The translations under genes were made by a program, and so were the position numbers. Below the pieces are notes generated by a model. It made no database searches. It was not told the origin of the DNA and was given only the letters and a program-made list of their open reading frames with translations. A stretch of 32,363 nucleotides of DNA, taken from NCBI GenBank assembly GCA_947628525.1, contig CANRAE010000006.1, positions 1 through 32,363 of the forward strand, written 5' to 3'. Origin of the DNA: an uncultured Bacilli bacterium (lineage in GTDB: Bacteria; Bacillota_I; Bacilli_A; RF39; UBA660). This document shows positions 1 to 11,285 of the stretch, piece after piece. Position 1 is the first letter of the stretch. Each line of letters begins with the position of its first letter.

Positions 1-1848
<1,848 letters not shown>

Positions 1849-1858
1849 TAATAAAATA

Positions 1859-1886
1859 AAGAGTTCTAGAAATGCCTAGAACTCTT
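1859..1886 (+). other. Intergenic hairpin between dnaK and the pepF-like gene, without a clear U-tract
   Basis: AAGAGTTCTAG-aaatgc-CTAGAACTCTT, perfect 11-bp stem; no T-run follows. Confidence 0.7.
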
Positions 1887-1904
1887 CTGTGATAAGGAGA
1901 CGAA

Positions 1905-3716
1905 ATGGCTAAAAAGCAAAAATTACGTAGTGAAATTGATGATAAGTATAAATGGGATCTTACAACTATATATCAAACAATTGATGATTTTGAAAAAGAT
2001 TATAACAAAGTTAGTAAATTAATTGAAAAATATTCCGATAATGAAAAAACGATGATGGATAGTGGTCAAAATTTATTAAAAGCAATTAACGATGATATCG
2101 AAATATCTAGGATAATTAATAAATTATATATGTATGCTCATTTAAATAACGATAGTGATACTAGCAATACAACATATCAAGAGTTAGTAGGAAGAGTATC
2201 TAATTTGGATAATTTTTATAGTAAAGTGTCTGCCTTTATGATACCTTTATTATTAAAAGATGATTATGCTAAAATTGAAAAGTTTTATCAGGAAGAGCCT
2301 AAATTATTAGAACATAAATTTAATTTAGAAAATATTTTTAGATATAAAGATCATGTATTGACCGATAAAGAAGAAAAAATTATATCTTCGTTTGCTCAAA
2401 TATTAGGTAATAGTGAAGAAATATATGATGTATTTACTAACTCTGATATGGAATTTGGATTTATTAAAGATGAAAATGGCGAAGAAATAGAACTTACTAA
2501 TGCTAGCTATTCTAAATTATTAAAATCTAATGATAGGCAAACAAGGAAAAATGCGTTCAAAAGATTATATGAAGTTTATGCTAGTTATAAAAATACTATA
2601 GCTAAAATTTTATCAGGAGATGTTAAAGCTAATGTTGCCACTAGCGAAGTTAAACATTATGCTAGTGCCTTAGAAGCTTCTCTTTTTGCTGATAATATTA
2701 ACAAAGAAGTTTATGATAATCTAATTGATACTATTCATCGTAATTTTGAACCATTATATCATTATTTTGAATTAAAACGTAAAATGTTAGGATTAGATGA
2801 ATTACATTTATATGATACTTATGCATCAGTGGTTAACGAAAGTAATAAAGAATATACTTTTGATGAAGCTAAGGACTTAGTTATTAAAGCATTAAGTGTC
2901 TTAGGTGATAAATATATTGAAGATTTAAATAAAGCTTTTGATGAACGTTGGATTGATATATATCCTAATAAAGGTAAAGTATCAGGAGCATATTCATCTG
3001 GTTCTTATGATACGAATCCGTTTGTATTATTAAACTTTAATGGAACCCTTGATCAAGTTTCAACTCTTGCTCATGAATTAGGTCATTCAATGCACAGTTA
3101 TTATTCAAGACAAGCTAATCCGTATCAATATTCTAATTATAAAATATTTGTAGCGGAAGTAGCGTCTACTGTAAACGAATTATTACTTGCTAATTATTTA
3201 TTAAATAATAGTGATGACGATCATCTAAAATTAGTTGTTTTAAATGATTTATTAGATATGTTTAAAGCTACTATTTATCGTCAAGTAATGTTTGCTGAAT
3301 TTGAAAAGAAAATATATGAATGTGAAGAAAATAAACAGGTGTTGACTCATGAGTTATTATCTAATATTTATTATGATTTGAATAAAGAATATTTTGGCAA
3401 TAAAGTCATAATAGATGATGAAATACGTTATGAATGGATGAGAATCCCACACTTTTATTACAATTTTTATGTCTATAAATATGCAACAGGTTTAAGTGCA
3501 GCTTGTCATATCGTCAATGGAATTTTAAATAAAAAAGAAAATGCTGTATCTAATTACTTGCAATTTTTAAGTAGTGGTGGTAAGGATTATCCTCTTGAAG
3601 AATTAAAAATTGCAGGCGTTGATATGACAAAGAAAGAAGTAGTAGAAAGTGCTATTTCGATGTTTAAAGATTATTTAAACGAGTTTGAAGAACTATATAA
3701 TAAAATCAATAAGTAG
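1905..3716 (+). CDS. pepF: Oligoendopeptidase F family M3 metallopeptidase
   Basis: HELGHSMHSYYSRQ (HExxH zinc site), FVAEVASTVNELLL, C-terminal YATGLSAACHIVNGIL; RBS ataaggaga. Confidence 0.95.
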   Translation: MAKKQKLRSEIDDKYKWDLTTIYQTIDDFEKDYNKVSKLIEKYSDNEKTMMDSGQNLLKAINDDIEISRIINKLYMYAHLNNDSDTSNTTYQELVGRVSNLDNFYSKVSAFMIPLLLKDDYAKIEKFYQEEPKLLEHKFNLENIFRYKDHVLTDKEEKIISSFAQILGNSEEIYDVFTNSDMEFGFIKDENGEEIELTNASYSKLLKSNDRQTRKNAFKRLYEVYASYKNTIAKILSGDVKANVATSEVKHYASALEASLFADNINKEVYDNLIDTIHRNFEPLYHYFELKRKMLGLDELHLYDTYASVVNESNKEYTFDEAKDLVIKALSVLGDKYIEDLNKAFDERWIDIYPNKGKVSGAYSSGSYDTNPFVLLNFNGTLDQVSTLAHELGHSMHSYYSRQANPYQYSNYKIFVAEVASTVNELLLANYLLNNSDDDHLKLVVLNDLLDMFKATIYRQVMFAEFEKKIYECEENKQVLTHELLSNIYYDLNKEYFGNKVIIDDEIRYEWMRIPHFYYNFYVYKYATGLSAACHIVNGILNKKENAVSNYLQFLSSGGKDYPLEELKIAGVDMTKKEVVESAISMFKDYLNEFEELYNKINK

Positions 3717-3725
3717 GTGAATGAA

Positions 3726-4835
3726 GTGAATAAAAGAGATTATTATGAGGTTCTAGGGGTAGATAAAAGCGCTACTGATGCGGAGATTAAAAGTGCATTT
3801 AGGCGTCTTGCAAAACAATATCATCCCGATGTAAATAAAGAACCGGATGCTGAGGCAAAATTTAAGGAAATTCAAGAAGCTTATGCTGTTTTATCTGATG
3901 AGACCCGTAGGAAGCAATATGATCAATTTGGGCATGCTGCTTTTGATGGTAGTGCTGGCGGAGGATTCTCTGGATTTGATCCATCAGGATTTGATTTCAG
4001 TGATATATTTGATAGTATTTTTGGTAATAGTTTTGGCTTTGGAGGAGCAAGTAGAAAAGGTAATAGAAGTACGCGTGGTAACGATAAATTAATGCGCATT
4101 CGCCTATCATTTGAAGAAGCTATATACGGTTGTGAAAAGGAAATTAATATTGATATTGATGATGAATGCCCTGAGTGTGATGGCAAAGGTGGTTTCCATG
4201 AAAAAACATGTAGTAAATGTCATGGTAGTGGTACTATTACTGCTGAACAACGAACCTTATTTGGTACATTCATGACTAAAACCACTTGTCCAGAATGTAA
4301 TGGTAAAGGGCGCTCTTTTGAAGAAAAATGCAGTCGTTGCCGTGGTAGAGGGACGGTGAGAATGAACAAAACTTTATCAGTTAATATTCCCAAAGGAGTC
4401 GATAACGGTTATCGTTTAAAATTAACTGGTAAAGGTGATGCTGGGACTAATGGTGGCCCTAATGGTGATTTATATTTAGAGTTCATTGTTGCACCGCATA
4501 AATTATTTATGCGCGAACAAGATGATATTTATCTAGAAGTTCCGATCACAATTACAGAGGCTGTTTTAGGATGTAAAAAAGAAATACCAACCTTGTATGG
4601 TAATGTTAAACTTACTATTCCTAGTGGTTCTAATAGTGGTGATAAGCAACGTTTAAAAGGCAAAGGTGTTGATAATGCCAATAGTTATCGTAATGGTGAT
4701 ATGTATGTTATTCTAAAAGTAAAAACGCCTAAAAAGTTGTCCAGAACGCAAAAAGAATTACTTACTAAATTAGATGAAACTGATTTAGAAGACGATGAAA
4801 TTATAGCATTTAATAAATTTGTTTCAAGAAATTAA
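3726..4835 (+). CDS. dnaJ: Chaperone DnaJ (Hsp40); likely GTG start at 3726 (the ORF track extends to 3717)
   Basis: J-domain KRDYYEVLGVDKSATDAEIKSAFRRLAKQYHPDVN; CxxCxGxG zinc-finger repeats; Gly/Phe region; RBS aggtga at 3715-3720. Confidence 0.97.
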   Translation: MNKRDYYEVLGVDKSATDAEIKSAFRRLAKQYHPDVNKEPDAEAKFKEIQEAYAVLSDETRRKQYDQFGHAAFDGSAGGGFSGFDPSGFDFSDIFDSIFGNSFGFGGASRKGNRSTRGNDKLMRIRLSFEEAIYGCEKEINIDIDDECPECDGKGGFHEKTCSKCHGSGTITAEQRTLFGTFMTKTTCPECNGKGRSFEEKCSRCRGRGTVRMNKTLSVNIPKGVDNGYRLKLTGKGDAGTNGGPNGDLYLEFIVAPHKLFMREQDDIYLEVPITITEAVLGCKKEIPTLYGNVKLTIPSGSNSGDKQRLKGKGVDNANSYRNGDMYVILKVKTPKKLSRTQKELLTKLDETDLEDDEIIAFNKFVSRN

Positions 4836-4865
4836 AAAGGTAATAAAAAAGTTACCTTTTTTTGT
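4835..4865 (+). terminator. Rho-independent terminator after dnaJ
   Basis: AAAAAGGTAA-taaaaaa-GTTACCTTTTTTT. Confidence 0.8.
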
Positions 4866-4910
4866 TCATTTGTGATATAATCAAATTGTTTATAAGATAT
4901 GGAGTGTATT

Positions 4911-6167
4911 ATGAAAAAAGGTTCAAAAAAGAAAATTATTATTTTTGTTGTTTTAATAATGTTAATCGGTGGTGGAGTAGGTGGCTACTTTGGTTATAAT
5001 TATTATTTAAAACAAAAAGCATTAGAAGATGCTAGACTAAAACAAGAAGAAGAAGATCGCGTTGCCTTACAAAAAATCAAAGAGAATTATAATACTTTTG
5101 TTAAATCTAATGATGATATTAATATTTATATTTTAGATAATGATAAATATCAAAAAATGGGTACTATAAGCAAAGATACTAGTCTACAACTAGAACCAAT
5201 TGAAAATATTACCTTAAATAACAAATATTTAAAACTTGCTAATAGCGATTACTTTGTCAATTATTTAGATATATCTCCTAGCGAAGAAGTAAAATATGAT
5301 ACTAATTATAAACATTATGTACCTTTTGATAATGACATTGTTACTAAGAATCCTACTAATTTTTATAAAAATAACCAAATTATTTATACTATCAATGATA
5401 GCTTTACTTTACCAATTATAATTAATGATAATGATTATTATTATGTTGAATTTGATGATCAACTATTTGGCATTAAAAAAGACAATGTAGAAAAAACAGT
5501 TGAAAATAAAAGGAATATAAGTGTCGCTAGTGAGATAGGTGTTATTAATTACCATTTCTTTAACGATAGTAGTAAAGGTGAAATTTGTCCTGAAATTATT
5601 TGTTTAGATACGGCAAAATTTGAAGAACAATTAAAATATTTAAAAGATAATGGTTTTTATACAGCTACAATGCAAGATATGAATTTATGGATTCATAAGA
5701 AAATTAGATTACCAAAGAAAACAGCTGTTTTAACAATTGATGATGGTGCTATGGGTACTGATACTCATTTACCAAGATTGTTAGAAAAATATGATTTACA
5801 TGGAACTTTATTTTTAATAACGGCTTGGTGGAGTAAAGATAAATATATATCACCAAATTTGGAAATACAATCCCATGGTGATAATATTCATAATTATACA
5901 GCCGAAGCTTTGTACAAAACTAAAGCTCAACTATTAGAAGATTTTCAAAAGTCGATTAAGGCTTTAGATGGTGAAAAAACCGCCTTTTGTTATCCATTCT
6001 ATGCTCATAATGAAACAGTTAGAAGCGCTGTACAAGAATCAGAATTTCAAATAGCTTTTGTTGGAGGTAATGTTAAAGCTAATCAAAACAATAATCCATA
6101 TCAAATTAGTCGTTATGTAATGTATAGTTATACAACATTAGATCAATTTATTAGTATGGTAAATTAA
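4911..6167 (+). CDS. Membrane-anchored polysaccharide deacetylase (NodB-like) family protein; likely start at 4911 rather than 4899
   Basis: N-terminal TM segment; KTAVLTIDDGAMGTDTHLPRLLEKYDLHGTLFLI and SHGDNIHNYT NodB-like motifs; RBS ggag at 4901. Confidence 0.85.
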   Translation: MKKGSKKKIIIFVVLIMLIGGGVGGYFGYNYYLKQKALEDARLKQEEEDRVALQKIKENYNTFVKSNDDINIYILDNDKYQKMGTISKDTSLQLEPIENITLNNKYLKLANSDYFVNYLDISPSEEVKYDTNYKHYVPFDNDIVTKNPTNFYKNNQIIYTINDSFTLPIIINDNDYYYVEFDDQLFGIKKDNVEKTVENKRNISVASEIGVINYHFFNDSSKGEICPEIICLDTAKFEEQLKYLKDNGFYTATMQDMNLWIHKKIRLPKKTAVLTIDDGAMGTDTHLPRLLEKYDLHGTLFLITAWWSKDKYISPNLEIQSHGDNIHNYTAEALYKTKAQLLEDFQKSIKALDGEKTAFCYPFYAHNETVRSAVQESEFQIAFVGGNVKANQNNNPYQISRYVMYSYTTLDQFISMVN

Positions 6168-6191
6168 AAAATAAGGGCAACCTTATTTTTT
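6166..6191. terminator. Bidirectional terminator between convergent genes
   Basis: AAAAAATAAGG-GCAA-CCTTATTTTTT perfect stem. Confidence 0.85.
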
Positions 6192-6914
6192 TTCTTTAAT
6201 AATCATACTTTTTAATTTTTCTAATAATTGATGATAGGGGATAGATTTAAAGTTAGGAAAATTACTTAAAATACGATGTTGTTGTCGCGTAATTCTTTTA
6301 TTAAAACTCTCATATATAGATTTGGCTGTTTTAACAGATGATTTAACTTGGTTTTTAATATTTTTATTAGCTTTTTCAATGTTATTGGCTAATTCTTCTA
6401 ATAGTTTATTTAGTCCTAATATACCTTTTAAAGTAATTGTACAATCAATAATAAAAATAATAAAAAATAAAATAGTTAAACTATGAAATAAAAAGTTTGG
6501 AATTAAAGAGGTAAGAGTAATTATAAAAGGATGGATATAAAGCTTTAATAAAACGGAAAAAATACCAAAAACAATAGCGCCAAGTAAACAGATACGTCCT
6601 TTAATATTAAATTTTCTATTTGAATAATCCCACCAACGGGCATGAAATATTTTTTCTAATAAATATGAAGTAATATATTCCAAGGAACAGTTTAAACACG
6701 TGCCTAATATAAATACTAAAAATATATTATTTACTTTATTGAGAGCTAATATATTTAAAATTGCACCAGCACCATATATAGGACAATAAGGACCATTTAA
6801 AAAACCACGATTTATAAATTTTTTAGCTTTGATAGAACAAATGATAACCTCATAAATCCAACCCAATAAACTATATAAAATAAACCAAAAAAAGTATTTT
6901 TCTATTAATAACAT
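6183..6914 (-). CDS. Putative ABC-transporter type IV (CmpB-like) multi-pass membrane protein
   Basis: FFWFILYSLLGWIYEVIICSIKAKKFINRGFLNGPYCPIYGAGA resembles the ABC_trans_CmpB family; C-terminal soluble extension. Confidence 0.75.
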   Translation of the reverse strand: MLLIEKYFFWFILYSLLGWIYEVIICSIKAKKFINRGFLNGPYCPIYGAGAILNILALNKVNNIFLVFILGTCLNCSLEYITSYLLEKIFHARWWDYSNRKFNIKGRICLLGAIVFGIFSVLLKLYIHPFIITLTSLIPNFLFHSLTILFFIIFIIDCTITLKGILGLNKLLEELANNIEKANKNIKNQVKSSVKTAKSIYESFNKRITRQQHRILSNFPNFKSIPYHQLLEKLKSMIIKEKK

Positions 6915-6938
6915 ACTTAAATTACACTCCTTACATTT

Positions 6939-7394
6939 TTATTTTCCTTTAATAAATATCTCTTGAACTGCACATATCTTATCAGCTAGACATAAAATAA
7001 CACTTTCACGATATCTAGGAGGGCAAATATTCAAAGGAAACATATGACGTTTAATCATATTTCTTTCAATTTTGGTAAGTTGAAAATCTTGTTCAGCATT
7101 TTGCAAAGACTTTTTAGCGTGCGTAAAACCATGGAGACGATGACTTTTACTGGCAACATGCCAATCATATAAAAAATAATCATGAAGCAAGGCTCCTCTT
7201 ATTAAAGAAGAAATATCAGTCTTAATATGTAAATAATGAACTATGATTAAGCACATCTGGGCAACCGCTAAGGAATGGTCATAAACACTAGTACTACCAT
7301 GTTGAGTATTATGCTTAGATAATTCCATCCCTTTTGAACAAAGAATATCACCGCCATAAATATTAATTGTATCTAAATAATTTATCTTATTCAT
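6939..7394 (-). CDS. HD-domain phosphohydrolase-like protein
   Basis: YDHSLAVAQMC...LIRGALLHDYFLYDWH; HD motif. Confidence 0.75.
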   Translation of the reverse strand: MNKINYLDTINIYGGDILCSKGMELSKHNTQHGSTSVYDHSLAVAQMCLIIVHYLHIKTDISSLIRGALLHDYFLYDWHVASKSHRLHGFTHAKKSLQNAEQDFQLTKIERNMIKRHMFPLNICPPRYRESVILCLADKICAVQEIFIKGK

Positions 7395-7479
7395 TTGCTA
7401 CTCCTTAAATCATTAAGCCTATATTATTATAATATAGACTATCTTTTTTTAGCAACTAATTCATCAATTTATTAAAATA

Positions 7480-8697
7480 TTATTCCCTTTTTAATTTATC
7501 AAGTTTTTCTTTAATTTGTTTTAAAATTAACTCATTTTTTGAAGTTTCACATGGTATATAATATTTTTTATTTTTTAAATTATCAGGTAAATACTGTTGC
7601 GGTACAAAATGATTAGGATAATTATGCGGATATTTATAATCAGGAGATGTTGTTTTAATATGATTAGGAACGCTTCCACATCTTCCTGTACTAATATCAT
7701 CTAATACTTTATCAATTGCTAAGCAAGCAGAGTTCGATTTAGGTGATAAGGCTAATTCGATAACTACTTCGGATAAAGGGATTCTAGCTTCTGGTAATCC
7801 CAATATTTCACTAGCATGAATTGCCGCCATTACATGTGGTCCTAATGTAGGATTAGCAAGGCCGATATCTTCGTAACAAATAACGCTCATACGGCGATAA
7901 ATACTTTCTAAATCACCTGACTCAATTAATCTTCCTAAATAATGAAGAGCAGCATCCACATCACTACCACGGATAGACTTTTGAAAAGCACTTAATACAT
8001 CATAATGACCATCACCATCTTTATCGTGGAAAAAGGCCGGTTTATTATTGATTGCTTGTACATCTTTAATTCTAATTTTTTTATTACTAACAGAGTAATA
8101 AGCTACTTCTAATAAATTATACGCATATCGTAAATCATTACCACTTATATTAGCTATATAATTAATTGAATCTTCATCTATATCTATTCCTTTTAAATAC
8201 TCTGTTTTACAAGCTCGATGTAACCCTTCAATAATATCAGCATTATCAAGAGGTAATAATTCAAATAATTGACATCTACTTCTAATAGCAGGATTAATTG
8301 AATGATATGGATTACTAGTAGTAAGACCAATTAAGGTAATAAGACCACTTTCTAATTGTGGTAATAATAAATCTTGTTTATCTTTATTTAAACGATGGAT
8401 CTCATCCATAATTAAAACCATACCGTCATACATTTTAGCTTCGGCAACAACCGTGTCAAAATCTTGTTTATTATTAATTGTAGCATTTAAAAAGCGAAAA
8501 CGAACTCCTAATTGTCTAACCATAGCATTAGCAATCGAAGTCTTACCAATTCCTGGTTTACCATATAAAATCATTGAAAAAATCTTTTTATTATTAACTA
8601 AATTAGTTAAAATTTTATTTTTACCAATTAAATGTTTCTGTCCTAATACTTCATCAAGCGAATTAGGGGCTAATTTTAAAGCTAATGGTTTATCCAT
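7480..8697 (-). CDS. rarA: Replication-associated recombination protein RarA/MgsA (AAA+ ATPase); start trimmed to MDKPLALK
   Basis: LAPNSLDEVLGQKHLIG, LYGKPGIGKTSIA Walker A, LIMDEIHRLNKDKQDLLLPQLESG, RRMSVICYEDIGLANP. Confidence 0.95.
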   Translation of the reverse strand: MDKPLALKLAPNSLDEVLGQKHLIGKNKILTNLVNNKKIFSMILYGKPGIGKTSIANAMVRQLGVRFRFLNATINNKQDFDTVVAEAKMYDGMVLIMDEIHRLNKDKQDLLLPQLESGLITLIGLTTSNPYHSINPAIRSRCQLFELLPLDNADIIEGLHRACKTEYLKGIDIDEDSINYIANISGNDLRYAYNLLEVAYYSVSNKKIRIKDVQAINNKPAFFHDKDGDGHYDVLSAFQKSIRGSDVDAALHYLGRLIESGDLESIYRRMSVICYEDIGLANPTLGPHVMAAIHASEILGLPEARIPLSEVVIELALSPKSNSACLAIDKVLDDISTGRCGSVPNHIKTTSPDYKYPHNYPNHFVPQQYLPDNLKNKKYYIPCETSKNELILKQIKEKLDKLKRE

Positions 8698-8912
8698 ATA
8701 CATCATCTCTTTCATATAATAGTTTAACATATCGAAAATATGTTTGCAACGATAAAGACTTATTATCACTTAAAAATTAAACTTATTTACTTATAATAGT
8801 TAATATTATTATTCTTTACATACCCATTAGTTAATATTATGTAAACAATAGTTATATCAGCTTTCATTTTTTAGCTATTTATGATATTTTGTTAATATAG
8901 AGGTTGTTGTAA

Positions 8913-11207
8913 ATGGAAAAAAAGTTAAAACTAGCTATTTTAAATAATAATATTCGTCAATTAAATTTATTTATAAAAGAATATAACCAAATATTTAATA
9001 ATGATGAATTTATTGAAGAAGATGCTGTGATAAAACTTTATAATAAATATGAGTATCTACGATGTATACATTTTTCTTTACCTCTAAATTATAAAATAAT
9101 TGTTGCTTATTTTAAACAATTCCAATTATATAAGATTTTTCAAAAAAATATCCATAATATGCATAATAATGCTAAAATTCACAATGATACATTAGCACAT
9201 ACCAGAATTAATAATTTTAATGAATTATGTGGCAAGATAGAAGGAAAAGAGCTAGATTTGCAACAAAAAGATGCCGTTGTTAGGATTTATAATAACCAAT
9301 TAGTTATTGCTGGTGCTGGTAGTGGTAAAACTACCGTTATAATAGGTAAAGTTAAATATCTAATTAAAAATAATTATGCTAAAGCTAATGAAATATTAGT
9401 ATTATCATTTACTAATGCTACTGCAACAGAAATGCGCCAACGTTTATATAAAGAAATTGGCAAAAATATAGATGTCTTTACTTTTCATAAATTAGGGGTA
9501 AATATTTTGGAAAAAGCATCTTCATCAGTACCTAAAATATATGATAAAGATTTATTAGATTTTGTTGAAAAGCAATTAATTAAATTATCTACGATAGATA
9601 TATATTTAGAAATATTAATTGACTTTATATCTGATGGTCGTTATAAAGAAAATGATTATAATATGTTTAATAATCCCGAAGAATATCAAAATTACTTACA
9701 ATATAATCCCCCTACAACTTTAAAAGGGGAAAGAGTAAAAAGTTATGGTGAAATGGAAATAGCCAATTTTTTATTTAAAAATAATATCAATTATTATTAT
9801 GAACCGAATTATAAGTATAACAATAATATGAAAACAAATCCTAAATATAAACCAGACTTTTATTTGCCAGAATATAATATATACATAGAATATTTTGGTA
9901 TTGATGAAAATGGAAATGTGCCATCTTTTTTTAAAAGTGATAATGAAATAAGTGCCAAAGATAAATACATGAACTCTATTATTTGGAAAAGAAAAACTCA
10001 TGAACTTAACCATACTAATTTAATCGAATGTTATGCTTATGAAAAAAAGAAAAATTTATTAATTAAAAACTTAAAAGCACATTTAAAAGAATATAAAGTT
10101 AATTTTAAGCCTAAAACTGAAAAAGAAATATGGCAAGCAATTCAAAATAATAATACTGGCATATTTCATGAAGTTGCAAAACCATTAACAACTATAATTA
10201 ATTTAATAAAGAATAATAATTATACTTTTAATGATGTATTATTACTTAATCAGAAATCAGACAATTTTCAAAATAATATGTTAGCTCTTGCTTTAGTAAG
10301 GCCTATATATGATATATATAATCAATATTTATTAGATAATAATCAAATTGACTTCAATGATATGATTAATAAAGCTATTATGTATTTAAAGTTAAATAAA
10401 TATCAACATAATTATAAATATGTAATAGTAGATGAATATCAAGATATTTCTAAATCTAGGTACAATCTTCTTGTAGCACTTAGAAAAAACAATTATTATA
10501 AGCTTTTTTGCGTAGGAGACGATTGGCAAAGTATTTATAAATTTTCTGGAAGTGATATTAGCTTAATTACTGATTTTGTAAAATATTGGGGAAAAACTTT
10601 CTTTAATAAAATTGAAAAAACATATCGATTTAGTTCCGAAGTAGCTAAAATAAGTGGTAATTTTATTATGCAAAATGAAAGACAAATAAAAAAGAATATT
10701 AATGGTAACGGTGATGAAAATAGTTACATAAAGATAATAGAAAGAAATAGTGATGAAGATCTTATTTATGCTTTACAAGAACAATTAATGCAACTTGACG
10801 ATAATACTTCGGTATTTCTTTTAGGAAGATATTCTTTTGATATAGATATATTAAAAAACAATAAACATTTTGCATTTAAATATGATAATACTAAGCAACT
10901 GCAAAAAGTTGTATTTGTTGATAAACCATCTTTAAAAATTAATTTTCTTACTATTCATAAAGCAAAAGGATTACAAGCTGACTACGTTATACTACTTAAT
11001 AATAAAAACGAAATAAAAGGTTTTCCTAGCAAAATAACCGATATTGCAGCAATTGATTTGTTACTTGAAAATAGTGATCGTTTTCCTTATTCAGAAGAAA
11101 GAAGATTATTTTACGTTGCTATTACAAGAGCTAGAAAAGGGACTATATTGTTTGTTAATAAAAATAATAAATCTTGTTTTATTAAAGAAATTGAATCAAG
11201 TATTTAA
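8913..11207 (+). CDS. UvrD/Rep superfamily 1 helicase (helicase IV-like) with an inserted PD-(D/E)xK-like nuclease segment
   Basis: VIAGAGSGKTTVI, YVIVDEYQDISKSRYNLL, VGDDWQSIYKFSGSD, TIHKAKGLQADYVILL, ERRLFYVAITRARK; inserted GEMEIANFLFKNNINYYYEPNY...YKPDFYLPEYNIYIEYFGI. Confidence 0.92.
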   Translation: MEKKLKLAILNNNIRQLNLFIKEYNQIFNNDEFIEEDAVIKLYNKYEYLRCIHFSLPLNYKIIVAYFKQFQLYKIFQKNIHNMHNNAKIHNDTLAHTRINNFNELCGKIEGKELDLQQKDAVVRIYNNQLVIAGAGSGKTTVIIGKVKYLIKNNYAKANEILVLSFTNATATEMRQRLYKEIGKNIDVFTFHKLGVNILEKASSSVPKIYDKDLLDFVEKQLIKLSTIDIYLEILIDFISDGRYKENDYNMFNNPEEYQNYLQYNPPTTLKGERVKSYGEMEIANFLFKNNINYYYEPNYKYNNNMKTNPKYKPDFYLPEYNIYIEYFGIDENGNVPSFFKSDNEISAKDKYMNSIIWKRKTHELNHTNLIECYAYEKKKNLLIKNLKAHLKEYKVNFKPKTEKEIWQAIQNNNTGIFHEVAKPLTTIINLIKNNNYTFNDVLLLNQKSDNFQNNMLALALVRPIYDIYNQYLLDNNQIDFNDMINKAIMYLKLNKYQHNYKYVIVDEYQDISKSRYNLLVALRKNNYYKLFCVGDDWQSIYKFSGSDISLITDFVKYWGKTFFNKIEKTYRFSSEVAKISGNFIMQNERQIKKNINGNGDENSYIKIIERNSDEDLIYALQEQLMQLDDNTSVFLLGRYSFDIDILKNNKHFAFKYDNTKQLQKVVFVDKPSLKINFLTIHKAKGLQADYVILLNNKNEIKGFPSKITDIAAIDLLLENSDRFPYSEERRLFYVAITRARKGTILFVNKNNKSCFIKEIESSI

Positions 11208-11285
11208 AACAGTTATTTTCAAATTGTCTAATATGGCTTATAATAATATATGAATTATAGAAATGTCTTTTGGAAGTGAAAAAAG

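Noticed and set aside
3847-4186. ORFs 3847-4092 (+) and 3923-4186 (-) overlapping dnaJ
   Set aside because: Alternate-frame ORFs inside the DnaJ J/Gly-Phe region; no independent support.
7405-7445. CTATATTA-TTA-TAATATAG hairpin as a terminator for rarA
   Set aside because: The T-tract lies on the wrong side for minus-strand termination and the sequence also reads as a TATAAT promoter for the HD gene, so the assignment is ambiguous.
9771-10013. Minus-strand ORF inside the helicase gene, and similar antisense ORFs within dnaK, rarA, deoB and mutL
   Set aside because: No RBS, hydrophobic low-complexity translation typical of antisense AT-rich coding sequence.
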